NCBI RefSeq assembly: GCF_001650735.1 | Contig: NZ_LXVY01000027.1 | Location: 124,001-188,000 of the forward strand | Direction: 5' to 3' | Length of the DNA stretch: 64,000 bases | Origin: Sphingomonas sp. TDK1 | Lineage (GTDB): Bacteria; Pseudomonadota; Alphaproteobacteria; Sphingomonadales; Sphingomonadaceae | Shown: positions 44,602 through 53,242 of the stretch, in pieces | Layout of the letters: the number at the start of each line of letters is the position of its first letter | Position numbering within the stretch: position 1 is the stretch's first letter | Notes under the pieces: generated by a model | What the model saw: only the letters and a program-made list of their open reading frames with translations | What the model was told of the DNA's origin: nothing | The model's database searches: none | Program-made: the position numbers and the translations under genes

Positions 44602-45914
44602 AGCGGAAGCACTCCGATCAGCAGCGCGGCGGCGACCATCACCAGCGTCGCGGCGAACAGCCAGGGAATGGCGAAGCGCTGGTGCGCGCCGAGCTCGATG
44701 CCGCTCAGCCCCGCGACGAGGAAGGTCGCCGGGGTGAGCGGGCTGACCGGGAAGCCGGTGGTCATCTGCCCGAGCAGCGCGGCCTGCGCCATGGTCGCCG
44801 GCGCGTGGCCGAACCGGGTGCCGACCTCGGCCAGCACCGGGAGCACGCCGAAATAGAAGGAGTCGGGATCGAACAACAGGCTGAGCGGCATCGAGGCGAC
44901 CCCGAGCAGCACCGGCAGGCTTCCGCCGACGCCATCGGGCACGTGCTGCGCGACCGCCTCGGCCATCGCGCGGATCATGCCCGATCCGTTGAGGATGCCG
45001 GTGAACGCGCCCGCCGCGAACAGCACGCCCGCCATCAGCAGCGCCGCGCGCGCATGCGCATCGATCCGGGCACGCTGCTGGGCGGCATCGGGATAGTTGA
45101 TCATCAACGCCAGCGCCGTGCCGATCATGAAGGCCACGACCGGCTCGACCAGTCCCGCGATCATCGTGCCCACGACGGCGAGGGTGAGCAGGATGTTGAG
45201 CGGCATCAGGTGCGGGCGGCGCAGGCCAGGATCGTCCACCATCGGTTCGGCGGGGGCGCCGGATGCAATCGTGGCGCCCGCCGCTCCGGGCAGGGGCACG
45301 CCGGCGGCAATGCGCCGCTCCTCGCGAAGCCCAAGCCACCAGGCCGCGGCGAAGACGAAGCCGAGCCCGGCCGCCTGCACCCCGATCATCGGCACGAACA
45401 GCTGCGCCGCCGGCACCTTCAGCGCCGCCGAAGCGCGCAGCGTGGGGCCCGTCCAGGGAAGGAAGTTGACGCCGGCGGCGAGCGAGGCGGTGCAGGCGAG
45501 CACCCGTCGGTCCATGCCGAGCCGGTCGTAGAGCGGACGAAGCGCCGGGATGGTGATGAGGAAGCAGACCGCCCCCGAACCGTCGAGATGGATCAGCAAC
45601 GCGAGCAGCGCGGTGCCGATGGCGATACGGCGGGGCCGTTCGCCCACCAGCCGCAGCACCAGCCCGACCAGCGGCGCGAGCAGACCGGCATCGGTCATGA
45701 TCCCGAAAAACAGGATGGCGAAGATGAACATGCCCGCGACCGGCGCGATCTTGCCGATGCCCGCCAGCACATAGGCCGGAATCGCCCCGCCCAGGCCCGC
45801 CAGCAGCGCCGCGGCCACCGGCACCAGGATCAGTGCGGCAAGCGGCGATGTCCGGTTCGACAAGATGAGCGCAAGCAGTGCCAGGACCGCAAGGGCGCCG
45901 ATAGTGGCCAGCAT
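44598..45914 (-). CDS. CitMHS-family citrate/tricarboxylate transporter
   Basis: A 438-residue transporter with about 12 helices: [20 protein letters not shown] at the start, [14 protein letters not shown] and [17 protein letters not shown] in the middle. This is the CitM/CitH pattern of metal-citrate or tricarboxylate-proton symporters. ATG 45914 with GGGGAGG 5 bp upstream is the start. It is the first gene of the six-gene operon and would bring in the carboxylate released outside, or a related acid. Control would act from the 308-bp divergent region. Confidence 0.87.
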   Translation of the reverse strand: MLATIGALAVLALLALILSNRTSPLAALILVPVAAALLAGLGGAIPAYVLAGIGKIAPVAGMFIFAILFFGIMTDAGLLAPLVGLVLRLVGERPRRIAIGTALLALLIHLDGSGAVCFLITIPALRPLYDRLGMDRRVLACTASLAAGVNFLPWTGPTLRASAALKVPAAQLFVPMIGVQAAGLGFVFAAAWWLGLREERRIAAGVPLPGAAGATIASGAPAEPMVDDPGLRRPHLMPLNILLTLAVVGTMIAGLVEPVVAFMIGTALALMINYPDAAQQRARIDAHARAALLMAGVLFAAGAFTGILNGSGMIRAMAEAVAQHVPDGVGGSLPVLLGVASMPLSLLFDPDSFYFGVLPVLAEVGTRFGHAPATMAQAALLGQMTTGFPVSPLTPATFLVAGLSGIELGAHQRFAIPWLFAATLVMVAAALLIGVLPL

Positions 45915-45990
45915 AATCCTCCCCACCCGATCGATGCCGGGCAGCGCAATCATGCGGAGGTGCAACCCATACCGCAATGTCAAACATTCT

Positions 45991-46056
45991 ATTGATCAAT
46001 GCATATTGTTGATGGCTCAAGCCCGCTCGCGATCCATCAACTTTGCGGATCAATGC
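45991..46056. promoter_or_regulatory. Repeat-rich control region between transporter and TBDR
   Basis: The 308-bp gap 45915-46222 is AT-rich and carries a perfect palindrome ATTGATCAAT (45991-46000), an inverted repeat GTTGATGG-N18-CCATCAAC (46008-46015, 46034-46041) and a direct repeat GATCAATGC (45994-46002, 46048-46056). All share a TTGAT/ATCAA core and together suggest several sites for one regulator, controlling both divergent units. Confidence 0.5.
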
Positions 46057-46222
46057 TTCCAAACTTTCTATTTTTTAAAAGCGCCCCTGCATCGCATAGC
46101 TGAGGGGCAGGCTCGGGAAGACACCAGCCGAACATCAGGGGAGGTTCTGCGCACCCGCTGCGCCGAAGCCGGCACGTCGCCGGCTGCACAGTCCCCGCCT
46201 GCCAAAAATGGAGGGGATTGCC

Positions 46223-49012
46223 ATGACCAACGCTCGATCGCACCGCCTGTGCGCCAGCATCTCGCTAGCGGCCGCCAGCCTCGCGCTGCTGCATGCCGGA
46301 ACCGCCTCTGCGCAGACGACGTCCGCGCCCGCGGCGGCAGCGGCCGACAGCACGCAAGCCGCGCCGCCCGCCGAGCAGGAGATCGTCGTCACCGGCTCGT
46401 TCCTCCGCAACGTGCGGCAGGAGGATCGCGCCTCGCCGATCCTGTCGGTCAGCTCGGCGGACATCGCACGCACCGGCGTCAACGCGCTGGCCGACATCAC
46501 CCGCTATATCCCGCAGAATGTCGGCAGTGCGGGCGGCATCCAGGATCTCGCCAAGGGCGGCGGCGCGGACTCGCGCGACACCCGCTCGGCCAATCTTCGC
46601 GGCCTGGGCGCCGGGGCGACGCTGGTGCTGCTCAACGGTCGCCGGGTCGTGCCGACCGATGGGTTCGTCAACCTCAACAGCCTGACGCCCGAAATCGCCA
46701 TTGCGCGGCTTGAAACCGTGCTGGACGGCGCCTCCTCCACCTATGGCGCGGATGCCGTGGCCGGCGTGCTCAACGTCATCACCGATACGCGGTTCAAGGG
46801 GGTGAAGCTCACCGGCCAGTACACGCATATCGAGGACAGCCCCGCCTTCAACGTGCAGGGTATGGTAGGCCTCGGCGATGACCGCATCCGCAGCGTCACC
46901 TCCTTCGCCTATCGCAACATCGAGCGGCTGCAGAATGGCGACCGCGACGTCACCAACTTCTTCAACCCCTCGTCGGGCTCCGGCGCAAATCCCGGCGCCT
47001 TCGTGCTCTATGCCCGCCCGCGCACAGCGAGCGGCGGCGACGTCGTCCTCAACGGCAATAATTATTCGGCGCTGTACGACCGCTTCAAGAACGCCGCAGG
47101 CACGCTGACCGTCGTCGATCCGGATTGCGGATCGGCCGCGACGCAGAGCCGCTACGTGCCCGCCGCGAACAGCCCCGGCTTCGGCCTCGGCGCCTGCCAG
47201 TTCAGCTTCCAGGCGCAGAATCCGATCCGCCCCGCCTCGCAATCGGTGCTCGTCCACAACGACACGCGGTTCAAGTTCGCGCCCGGGCATGAACTGTACG
47301 TCGAGTTCGGGCTCTATCATCAGGACGCGCAGCGCTACGGCGTCCCCTCCTTCGCGCAGAACCGCAACGGCCCAACCCCGCCGATCGTGCCGGCCGCCAA
47401 CCCGCTCAACCCCTTCGGCGTCGATGTCGGCTTCATCGGCCGCGCGATCGGGTCGCAGGGCTTTGCCGGCACCCGCTACAAGGTTCAGCGCGACCAGGTC
47501 GACCAGCGACATCTCGTCGTCGGCGCGGAAGGTGCGATTTCCACCCGCTGGAACTATGCCGCCAGCGTCACCTGGTCGCGCGGTGAAGTGAATTCGGTCG
47601 ACAAGGACACCGACATGCGGCTGTTCCAGGCCGCGCTGAACGGCTTTGGCGGGCCGAACTGCAACATCCGGTTCAATGGTGCGGGTTCGGGCGCGGTGCG
47701 CGGCTCGGGCAACTGCCTGTATCTCAGTCCCTTCGCCAAGGACAATCTGACGCAGGACCCGTCGCTGCTGTACAACATCCAGACCGAAGAGACCTCGACC
47801 AACATCCGCGAATATCTGATCGGCGAAGCGGTGCTGAACGGCACGCTGGTGGAGATCGCCGGGCGCCCGCTGGACATCGCGGTCGGCACCCAGTTCCGCA
47901 AGGAGCGGCAGGTCGGCCGCTATTCGGACCTGTTCCAGAACGGCTTCGGCGCCTTCAACGGCCCGTTCCGCGATACCGACCTGAAGCGCGAGGTGAAGAG
48001 CGTCTTCGCGGAGGCCAACTTCAAGCCGCTCGACACGCTGACGCTGAACGCCGCCGCCCGCTATGAGGATTACGGCAACTTCAACACCGTCGCGCCCAAG
48101 CTGTCGGCAAACTGGCGGATCATCCCGGAAATCGCGATCCGCGCCTCGGCCAGCAAGGCGTTCCAGGCGCCGGCCATCGCCAATTCCAGCAATGCGCTGA
48201 TCGGCACCAACGTCGCCAACATCATCGACCCGCGCGACGGCTCGCTCGTGTTCCGCTCGGTGCTGCAATATGGCAACCCGTCGCTCCAGCCGCAAAAGGC
48301 CGATGTCTTCAATATCGGCACCACGCTGCTGCCGGTGCGCGGGGCCAGCCTCTCGGTAGACTATTGGCATTATCGCTATCGCAGCCAGATCCAGTTGCAG
48401 AACGGCCAGGCGGTCATCAACGCCGATCCGAACGGTCCGAACGTGATCCGCGACGCCGCAGGCGTGGCGCAGTCGGTGATCGTCACGTCCTACAATGCGC
48501 CCAGCGGCACCGCGACGTCGGGCATCGACGTTGCCGGACGCTATGAAGGTACGATCGGCCCGGTCGGCTTCACCTTCCGCGACAACCTCAGCATTCTGGT
48601 CAAATATGACGTCGATACCGGCACGCGCGTCTATGACGGCGTCGGCAAGCGCAACAACTACCAGACCTCGCCGCTCACCGCCGCCGCCGCGCCGCGCTAC
48701 CGCAACGTCGCCGGTGTCGATTTCTCGCTGGCCGACCACGCGCTGAGCATCGACTGGCGCTACGTCTCCAGCGTCCGCGACGACTACCAGCAGGTCGTGG
48801 GTGCGCCGGAAGTGGCGCGGATCGGCGCCTGGTCTGTGTTCGACGCGCAGTATAATTTCCGCTTCGGCCCGGATCGCCGCTTCGAGCTCGGCGTCGGCAT
48901 GACCAACCTGTTCGACAAGGCGCCGCCGCACGCGATCTACACCGGCTATCTCTCCTCGGTGGCCGATCCCTATGGCCGCCAGACCTATATCCGGGCGAGC
49001 GCCCGCTTCTAG
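46223..49012 (+). CDS. TonB-dependent receptor (TBDR 2)
   Basis: A 929-residue outer-membrane receptor with a signal peptide ending TASAQ, a TonB-box-like EQEIVVTGSF, a plug domain (NLRGLGAGATLVLLNGRRV, then STYGADAVAGVLNVIT) and a beta barrel ending in Phe. There is no STN domain, so it is a plain importer. ATG 46223 with GGAGGGG 6 bp upstream is preferred over ATG 46208. It is divergent from the tannase/GH3 operon, which suggests that it imports a large phenolic glycoside or ester. The terminator 49042-49074 follows. Confidence 0.92.
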   Translation: MTNARSHRLCASISLAAASLALLHAGTASAQTTSAPAAAAADSTQAAPPAEQEIVVTGSFLRNVRQEDRASPILSVSSADIARTGVNALADITRYIPQNVGSAGGIQDLAKGGGADSRDTRSANLRGLGAGATLVLLNGRRVVPTDGFVNLNSLTPEIAIARLETVLDGASSTYGADAVAGVLNVITDTRFKGVKLTGQYTHIEDSPAFNVQGMVGLGDDRIRSVTSFAYRNIERLQNGDRDVTNFFNPSSGSGANPGAFVLYARPRTASGGDVVLNGNNYSALYDRFKNAAGTLTVVDPDCGSAATQSRYVPAANSPGFGLGACQFSFQAQNPIRPASQSVLVHNDTRFKFAPGHELYVEFGLYHQDAQRYGVPSFAQNRNGPTPPIVPAANPLNPFGVDVGFIGRAIGSQGFAGTRYKVQRDQVDQRHLVVGAEGAISTRWNYAASVTWSRGEVNSVDKDTDMRLFQAALNGFGGPNCNIRFNGAGSGAVRGSGNCLYLSPFAKDNLTQDPSLLYNIQTEETSTNIREYLIGEAVLNGTLVEIAGRPLDIAVGTQFRKERQVGRYSDLFQNGFGAFNGPFRDTDLKREVKSVFAEANFKPLDTLTLNAAARYEDYGNFNTVAPKLSANWRIIPEIAIRASASKAFQAPAIANSSNALIGTNVANIIDPRDGSLVFRSVLQYGNPSLQPQKADVFNIGTTLLPVRGASLSVDYWHYRYRSQIQLQNGQAVINADPNGPNVIRDAAGVAQSVIVTSYNAPSGTATSGIDVAGRYEGTIGPVGFTFRDNLSILVKYDVDTGTRVYDGVGKRNNYQTSPLTAAAAPRYRNVAGVDFSLADHALSIDWRYVSSVRDDYQQVVGAPEVARIGAWSVFDAQYNFRFGPDRRFELGVGMTNLFDKAPPHAIYTGYLSSVADPYGRQTYIRASARF

Positions 49013-49041
49013 CGCTCGTCCCGACCCGGTCCCTTCCTCAG

Positions 49042-49074
49042 GGGCGCGCGAGCGATTGCGCGCCCTCCTTTTTT
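49042..49074 (+). terminator. Intrinsic terminator of TBDR 2
   Basis: GGGCGCGC (49042-49049), an 8-nt loop and GCGCGCCC (49058-49065) form a perfect 8-bp GC stem, followed by TCC and six Ts (49069-49074). It lies 29 bp after the receptor stop on the + strand, and ends 2 bp before the convergent LysR gene. Confidence 0.85.
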
Positions 49075-49075
49075 G

Positions 49076-49966
49076 TTACCGGGCGACCTTCAGGAAATGC
49101 TCGAGGAAGCGTTGCGCCGCGGGGGGCAAGGTGCGATCCGCCAGTCGTGCCACACCGATCGTCCGCTCGAACACCGGATCGACCAGCGGGCGTGCTGCGA
49201 TCCGGCCGCCATGCAGCATTCGCAATGTCGATTCCGGAAGCGCCGTGATCCCCAGTCCCGCTTCGATCAGCGCGCCCACCGTCGCCAGCTGCGTGCAGTC
49301 GTACAGCGCACGCGCGGCGACATTCGCCTGGAGCATCGCCGCATCGGTCAGCGCGCGGACGCTGCTGCGCGGGGCCATGGCGATGAAGGGATGCTCGGCA
49401 AAGATGCTCCATCGCGCCGGTTCGCCGGTGTCGAGCGCGCCGCCCGCGGGCACGACCAGCACCATCGCGTCCTGCATCAGCGGGTCGAACACGAACTTGT
49501 CGGCATCGGGCGGCGTGGTCACCGCCAGGTCGAGCTGGCGTTCCTCCATCGCCTGGAACAGCGCGCCGGACAGATGGTCGCGCAGCACGATCTCGACCTG
49601 CGGGTGCAGCTCGCGAAAGCTGGCGATGGCAGCCGGCAGGGTACCCGCCGCGACCGACGGTAAGGCACCGATCACCACGCGACCGCGCGATCCGGCGAAG
49701 TTCTGGGCCAGTTCCGAAAAGGCATGGTCGAAATCGGCAGTCAGCCGCTCGACGATCGGCAGCAGCGCCTCGCCCGCGCTGGTCAGCGCGACGTTGCGCG
49801 AATTGCGATCGAACAGCCGCACGCCCAGTTGCTCCTCGAGCAGGCGGATCGTGCGGCTGAGCGCGGGCTGCGACACATTCGCCGCGCGGCCGGTCTCGCT
49901 GAAACTGCCATGCTGGGCGACCTGCATGAACAGCCGCAGGCTCGATAGGTTCGGCGTCCGCCGCAT
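49076..49966 (-). CDS. LysR-family regulator between the two receptors
   Basis: A 296-residue LysR protein with HTH (LSSLRLFMQVAQHGSFSETG, NVSQPALSRTIRLLEEQLG) and a substrate-binding domain. It lies between TBDR 2 and TBDR 3 and is divergent from the latter, across a 355-bp gap, so it probably controls the receptor genes and the catabolic operon. The ligand may be an aromatic acid. This is inference. Confidence 0.9.
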   Translation of the reverse strand: MRRTPNLSSLRLFMQVAQHGSFSETGRAANVSQPALSRTIRLLEEQLGVRLFDRNSRNVALTSAGEALLPIVERLTADFDHAFSELAQNFAGSRGRVVIGALPSVAAGTLPAAIASFRELHPQVEIVLRDHLSGALFQAMEERQLDLAVTTPPDADKFVFDPLMQDAMVLVVPAGGALDTGEPARWSIFAEHPFIAMAPRSSVRALTDAAMLQANVAARALYDCTQLATVGALIEAGLGITALPESTLRMLHGGRIAARPLVDPVFERTIGVARLADRTLPPAAQRFLEHFLKVAR

Positions 49967-50321
49967 GCTGCCCTCTCCTCACGAACCGATCTGATTTTGT
50001 TGTTCGACCGGCGCGCCATGGTATTCCGTCGATGTCGATTTAAGCAAGCGCGGTGGCCATCCTTCCATTCCTGTAATCAATCGTTCCACTAATTCTATTT
50101 CTTCGCAGAATAGCGATACGTCATACCTATTCGCGAGCGAAGCCGGTCGAGACAGGCCGGGCGCGAGAGGGGATTTCTGAAGCGCACACGCCGGCGCGCC
50201 ATGCCGCGCCGATCATCGACACGCGCCCGTTCGACACCCGTTCTCGGCCCACCCATCCGACCGACACCCGCTACGGGGCGAGCGATCGACATCGTCCCGC
50301 ATGACAAATGGGAGGATGACG
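49967..50321. other. 355-bp divergent intergenic region without a gene
   Basis: The gap between LysR and TBDR 3 holds no convincing gene. It is AT-rich near 50060-50110, where ATCAAT again appears (CTGTAATCAATCG), similar to the core in the 45991-46056 region. This could be a shared operator half-site. Promoters for both divergent genes should lie here, but no clear -35/-10 pair is seen. Confidence 0.4.
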
Positions 50322-53213
50322 ATGGAAGCGACGCGACGACTGGTTCGGTCCGCAGCGGGCATGAGCATTCTGGCGCTGGCAACGGCACTCGCCGCACCCG
50401 CCTGGGCGCAGGAGACGACGCCCGAGACGGGCGCGCAGGCCGCGCCGGATACACCTGGGACCGACCCGGTGTCGCCTGCCCAGGAGCAGGAAATCATCGT
50501 CACGGGTACCAATATCTCGGGCGTGAAGCCGGTCGGATCGGAAACGGTCACCGTCAATCGCGACCAGATGCTCGCCACCGGCCTTACGGACGTCGCATCG
50601 GTGCTGCAGACGCTGCCGCAGGTGCAGAACAACCCCAATTCGGGCGGCTCCGGTCCGGTCTACCGGCAGGGCGGCACTGCGGGCTATGGCGGCAACTCGA
50701 CCCAGGGCACCGCGATCAACCTGCGCGGCCTGGGCACCTCCGCCACGCTGACGCTGGTCGATGGGCGGCGGGTGGTGCCGAGCGGTGCGGCCACGACCTT
50801 TACCGAGGCGATCCAGCTGCCCATCGCCGCGATCGAACGGGTGGAAGTGGTAAGCGACGGCAACTCGGCCATTTACGGATCGGACGCGATCTCGGGCGTG
50901 ATCAATTATGTGCTGCGCAAGCACTTCACCGGCGTCGAGGTCACCGGCCGTGGCACGGTGACGCGGTACAACAACCAATGGGGCGGCTCGATCACCGCCG
51001 GCTATGACTGGGGCAGCGGCAACGTCATCGCCACCTATGACTATGACTATCGCGAACCCTTCGCCAATGGCCGCTCCAAGTTCCTCCGCCGCGACCTGCG
51101 CGGCGTCGGCGGGCCGGATACGCGCGCGGTGGACGCGACCCTCGGGGTTACCGTGCCGACGCTGATCGTCGGCGGCAACGGCAGTTCGTACAGCTATTAC
51201 ACGCTGCCGCGCGCGGCCGGCCCGGGCATTGCCTTCGGGCAGCTGACGCCGGGCGCCAATCTGGTCGACTCCGCCGATTACACCGACTTCCTCGGCAAGC
51301 AGAAGCGACACCAGGCAGCGCTGATCCTGAACCAGGACGTGAACGACGCCATCTCGGTCTTCGCGCAGGGCTTCTACACCAAGCGCGACACGCAGAGCCG
51401 CGCCTATGGCAACAGCCGGCTCGGCAACAACATCACCATCTGCCAGGGCAGCCCCACTTATATCAGCGGGGCGCCGGCCAATGCCGCATCGTCGAGCGCG
51501 CTGTGCGGCGGTGCGCCGGGGCAACTGATCGCGGTCGATCCCCTGCTGTTCTTCAACGGTCCTTCGGTCACCAGCAACCCGGCCGAGACGATCAGCGTAA
51601 CCGGCGGCTTCACCGGCAAGATGCCCGGCAGCTGGAAGATCGACGGCTATTTCACCTACGCGCACGATTCCACCTGCGGCATCTGCAACTATGGCAACAA
51701 TGCCAACGGCGCCGCGCTGTCCGCCGAGATCCGCGCCGGGCGGATCGACCCCTTCACGACCACGCCGCTTACCGCCGCGCAATATGCCACCTTCATGGGA
51801 TCCAACGTCCAGCTGGCGTACAACACCTTCTACGACAGCGTGCTGAAGCTGGACGGGCCGCTGTTCGCGCTGCCTGCCGGGTCGGTCCGCACCGCCTTTG
51901 GCGGCGAGCTCGCCTATAACCGCCAGCATCTGGTGAACGGCAGCAACAACGCGTTCGAGAACAATCCCAGCAACAACACCTACGCCGTCACCAATGACAC
52001 CACCGCGCGCCGCACCACCACCTCGGTCTTCGCGGAACTGTTCGTGCCGATCATCGGATCGGAAATGGGCGTGCCGCTGGTTCGCGCGCTCGATCTCGAT
52101 GCGGCGGTCCGCTATGACAATTATTCCGACTTCGGTTCGACCACCAATCCCAAGGTCGGCGCGACCTGGCGCGTGAACGACGCGCTTTCGATCCGCGGAT
52201 CCTGGGGCACCTCGTTCCGCGCGCCCGCGCTGACCGATACCAATCCGCGCAACTTCTCGGCGGCGGTGATCGGCGTGCCGATCGTCAACGGATCGGGCCG
52301 GCCGGACATCGGCTTCGTCTTCCCGGGCAATTCCAGCGCCTACCAGATCATCGGCGCCAATCCCGACCTCCAGCCGGAAACCGCCACCACCTGGTCGGCG
52401 GGTGTCGACTTCGCGCCGAAGACGTCCGGCTTCCGTGCGTCGATGACCTATTACAACACGCACTACAGCAACCAGATCGTCGGCCAGAATACCGGCTTGT
52501 TCCTCTCGAACCCGACCTTCGCCTCGCTCTACAGCCGCTATATCATCCCGGTAAAGAATCCGGCGAGCTGCGTCAGCGGCAATCCCTCCACCTATGATCC
52601 GGTGCTCGCCAGCTTCATCGCCGCGCATCCGGCGCTGTACAATGTTCCCGTGCTGGGCCCCTGCTCGGTCAACGTCATCGTGGACGGCCGCTCCGCCAAT
52701 GCCGCGACCACCTTCCAGGACGGCATCGACGTGCAGCTGAGCTACACCGTCGAGACCGGGATCGGCCGCTGGTTCGTCAGCGCGAATGCGACGCGGATCC
52801 TGAACCAGACCCTGCAGACCGTCGCCGGCGGGATGACCCAGGATGTGCTGGATACCTATTATTATCCGGTCAGCCTGCGTGGGCGCGGGCAGATCGGCTG
52901 GAGCAAGTCGGGCTTCGGGGTGAACCTGTTCGTCAACTATGTCGGCAGCTACACCAACACGATCCCGCTGCCCAGCCAGCCCCAGTCGGAAGTGCCGTCC
53001 TGGACCACTGCCGATCTCGGCATCAGCTATGCCGTGCCCAAGGGCAGCAAGCTGCTGGGCGGGTTGCGGCTCGGCCTCAACGTACAGAACGTCACCAACG
53101 AGGATCCGCCGATCGTGTTGACCCGCGCCGGCAGCAATTTCGGTGCCTATGATCCTTCGAACGCCAATATCCTCGGGCGCACGTTCAATTTCCAGATTAC
53201 CAAGAGCTTCTGA
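50322..53213 (+). CDS. TonB-dependent receptor (TBDR 3)
   Basis: A 963-residue receptor with a signal peptide ending APAWAQE, a TonB box (EQEIIVTGTNISG), plug (INLRGLGTSATLTLVDGRRV) and barrel ending SF. It has no STN domain. ATG 50322 has GGGAGG 6 bp upstream. A secreted carboxylesterase follows after 29 bp, so ligand import and ester cleavage are probably coupled. Two Cys-rich extracellular loops (CVSGNPSTYD..PCSVN) are seen. Confidence 0.92.
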   Translation: MEATRRLVRSAAGMSILALATALAAPAWAQETTPETGAQAAPDTPGTDPVSPAQEQEIIVTGTNISGVKPVGSETVTVNRDQMLATGLTDVASVLQTLPQVQNNPNSGGSGPVYRQGGTAGYGGNSTQGTAINLRGLGTSATLTLVDGRRVVPSGAATTFTEAIQLPIAAIERVEVVSDGNSAIYGSDAISGVINYVLRKHFTGVEVTGRGTVTRYNNQWGGSITAGYDWGSGNVIATYDYDYREPFANGRSKFLRRDLRGVGGPDTRAVDATLGVTVPTLIVGGNGSSYSYYTLPRAAGPGIAFGQLTPGANLVDSADYTDFLGKQKRHQAALILNQDVNDAISVFAQGFYTKRDTQSRAYGNSRLGNNITICQGSPTYISGAPANAASSSALCGGAPGQLIAVDPLLFFNGPSVTSNPAETISVTGGFTGKMPGSWKIDGYFTYAHDSTCGICNYGNNANGAALSAEIRAGRIDPFTTTPLTAAQYATFMGSNVQLAYNTFYDSVLKLDGPLFALPAGSVRTAFGGELAYNRQHLVNGSNNAFENNPSNNTYAVTNDTTARRTTTSVFAELFVPIIGSEMGVPLVRALDLDAAVRYDNYSDFGSTTNPKVGATWRVNDALSIRGSWGTSFRAPALTDTNPRNFSAAVIGVPIVNGSGRPDIGFVFPGNSSAYQIIGANPDLQPETATTWSAGVDFAPKTSGFRASMTYYNTHYSNQIVGQNTGLFLSNPTFASLYSRYIIPVKNPASCVSGNPSTYDPVLASFIAAHPALYNVPVLGPCSVNVIVDGRSANAATTFQDGIDVQLSYTVETGIGRWFVSANATRILNQTLQTVAGGMTQDVLDTYYYPVSLRGRGQIGWSKSGFGVNLFVNYVGSYTNTIPLPSQPQSEVPSWTTADLGISYAVPKGSKLLGGLRLGLNVQNVTNEDPPIVLTRAGSNFGAYDPSNANILGRTFNFQITKSF

Positions 53214-53242
53214 ACATGAGACTTTCAACGGGAGATGCGAGC

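Noticed and set aside
43261..46062. 933-codon minus frame spanning AtuA and the region opposite the transporter
   Set aside because: Only the part from GTG 44601 is real. The upstream part overlaps the CitMHS gene in another frame and has no similarity.
46265..48931. 888-codon open frame on the minus strand opposite TBDR 2
   Set aside because: Antisense shadow, for the same reasons. The + frame is a clear receptor.
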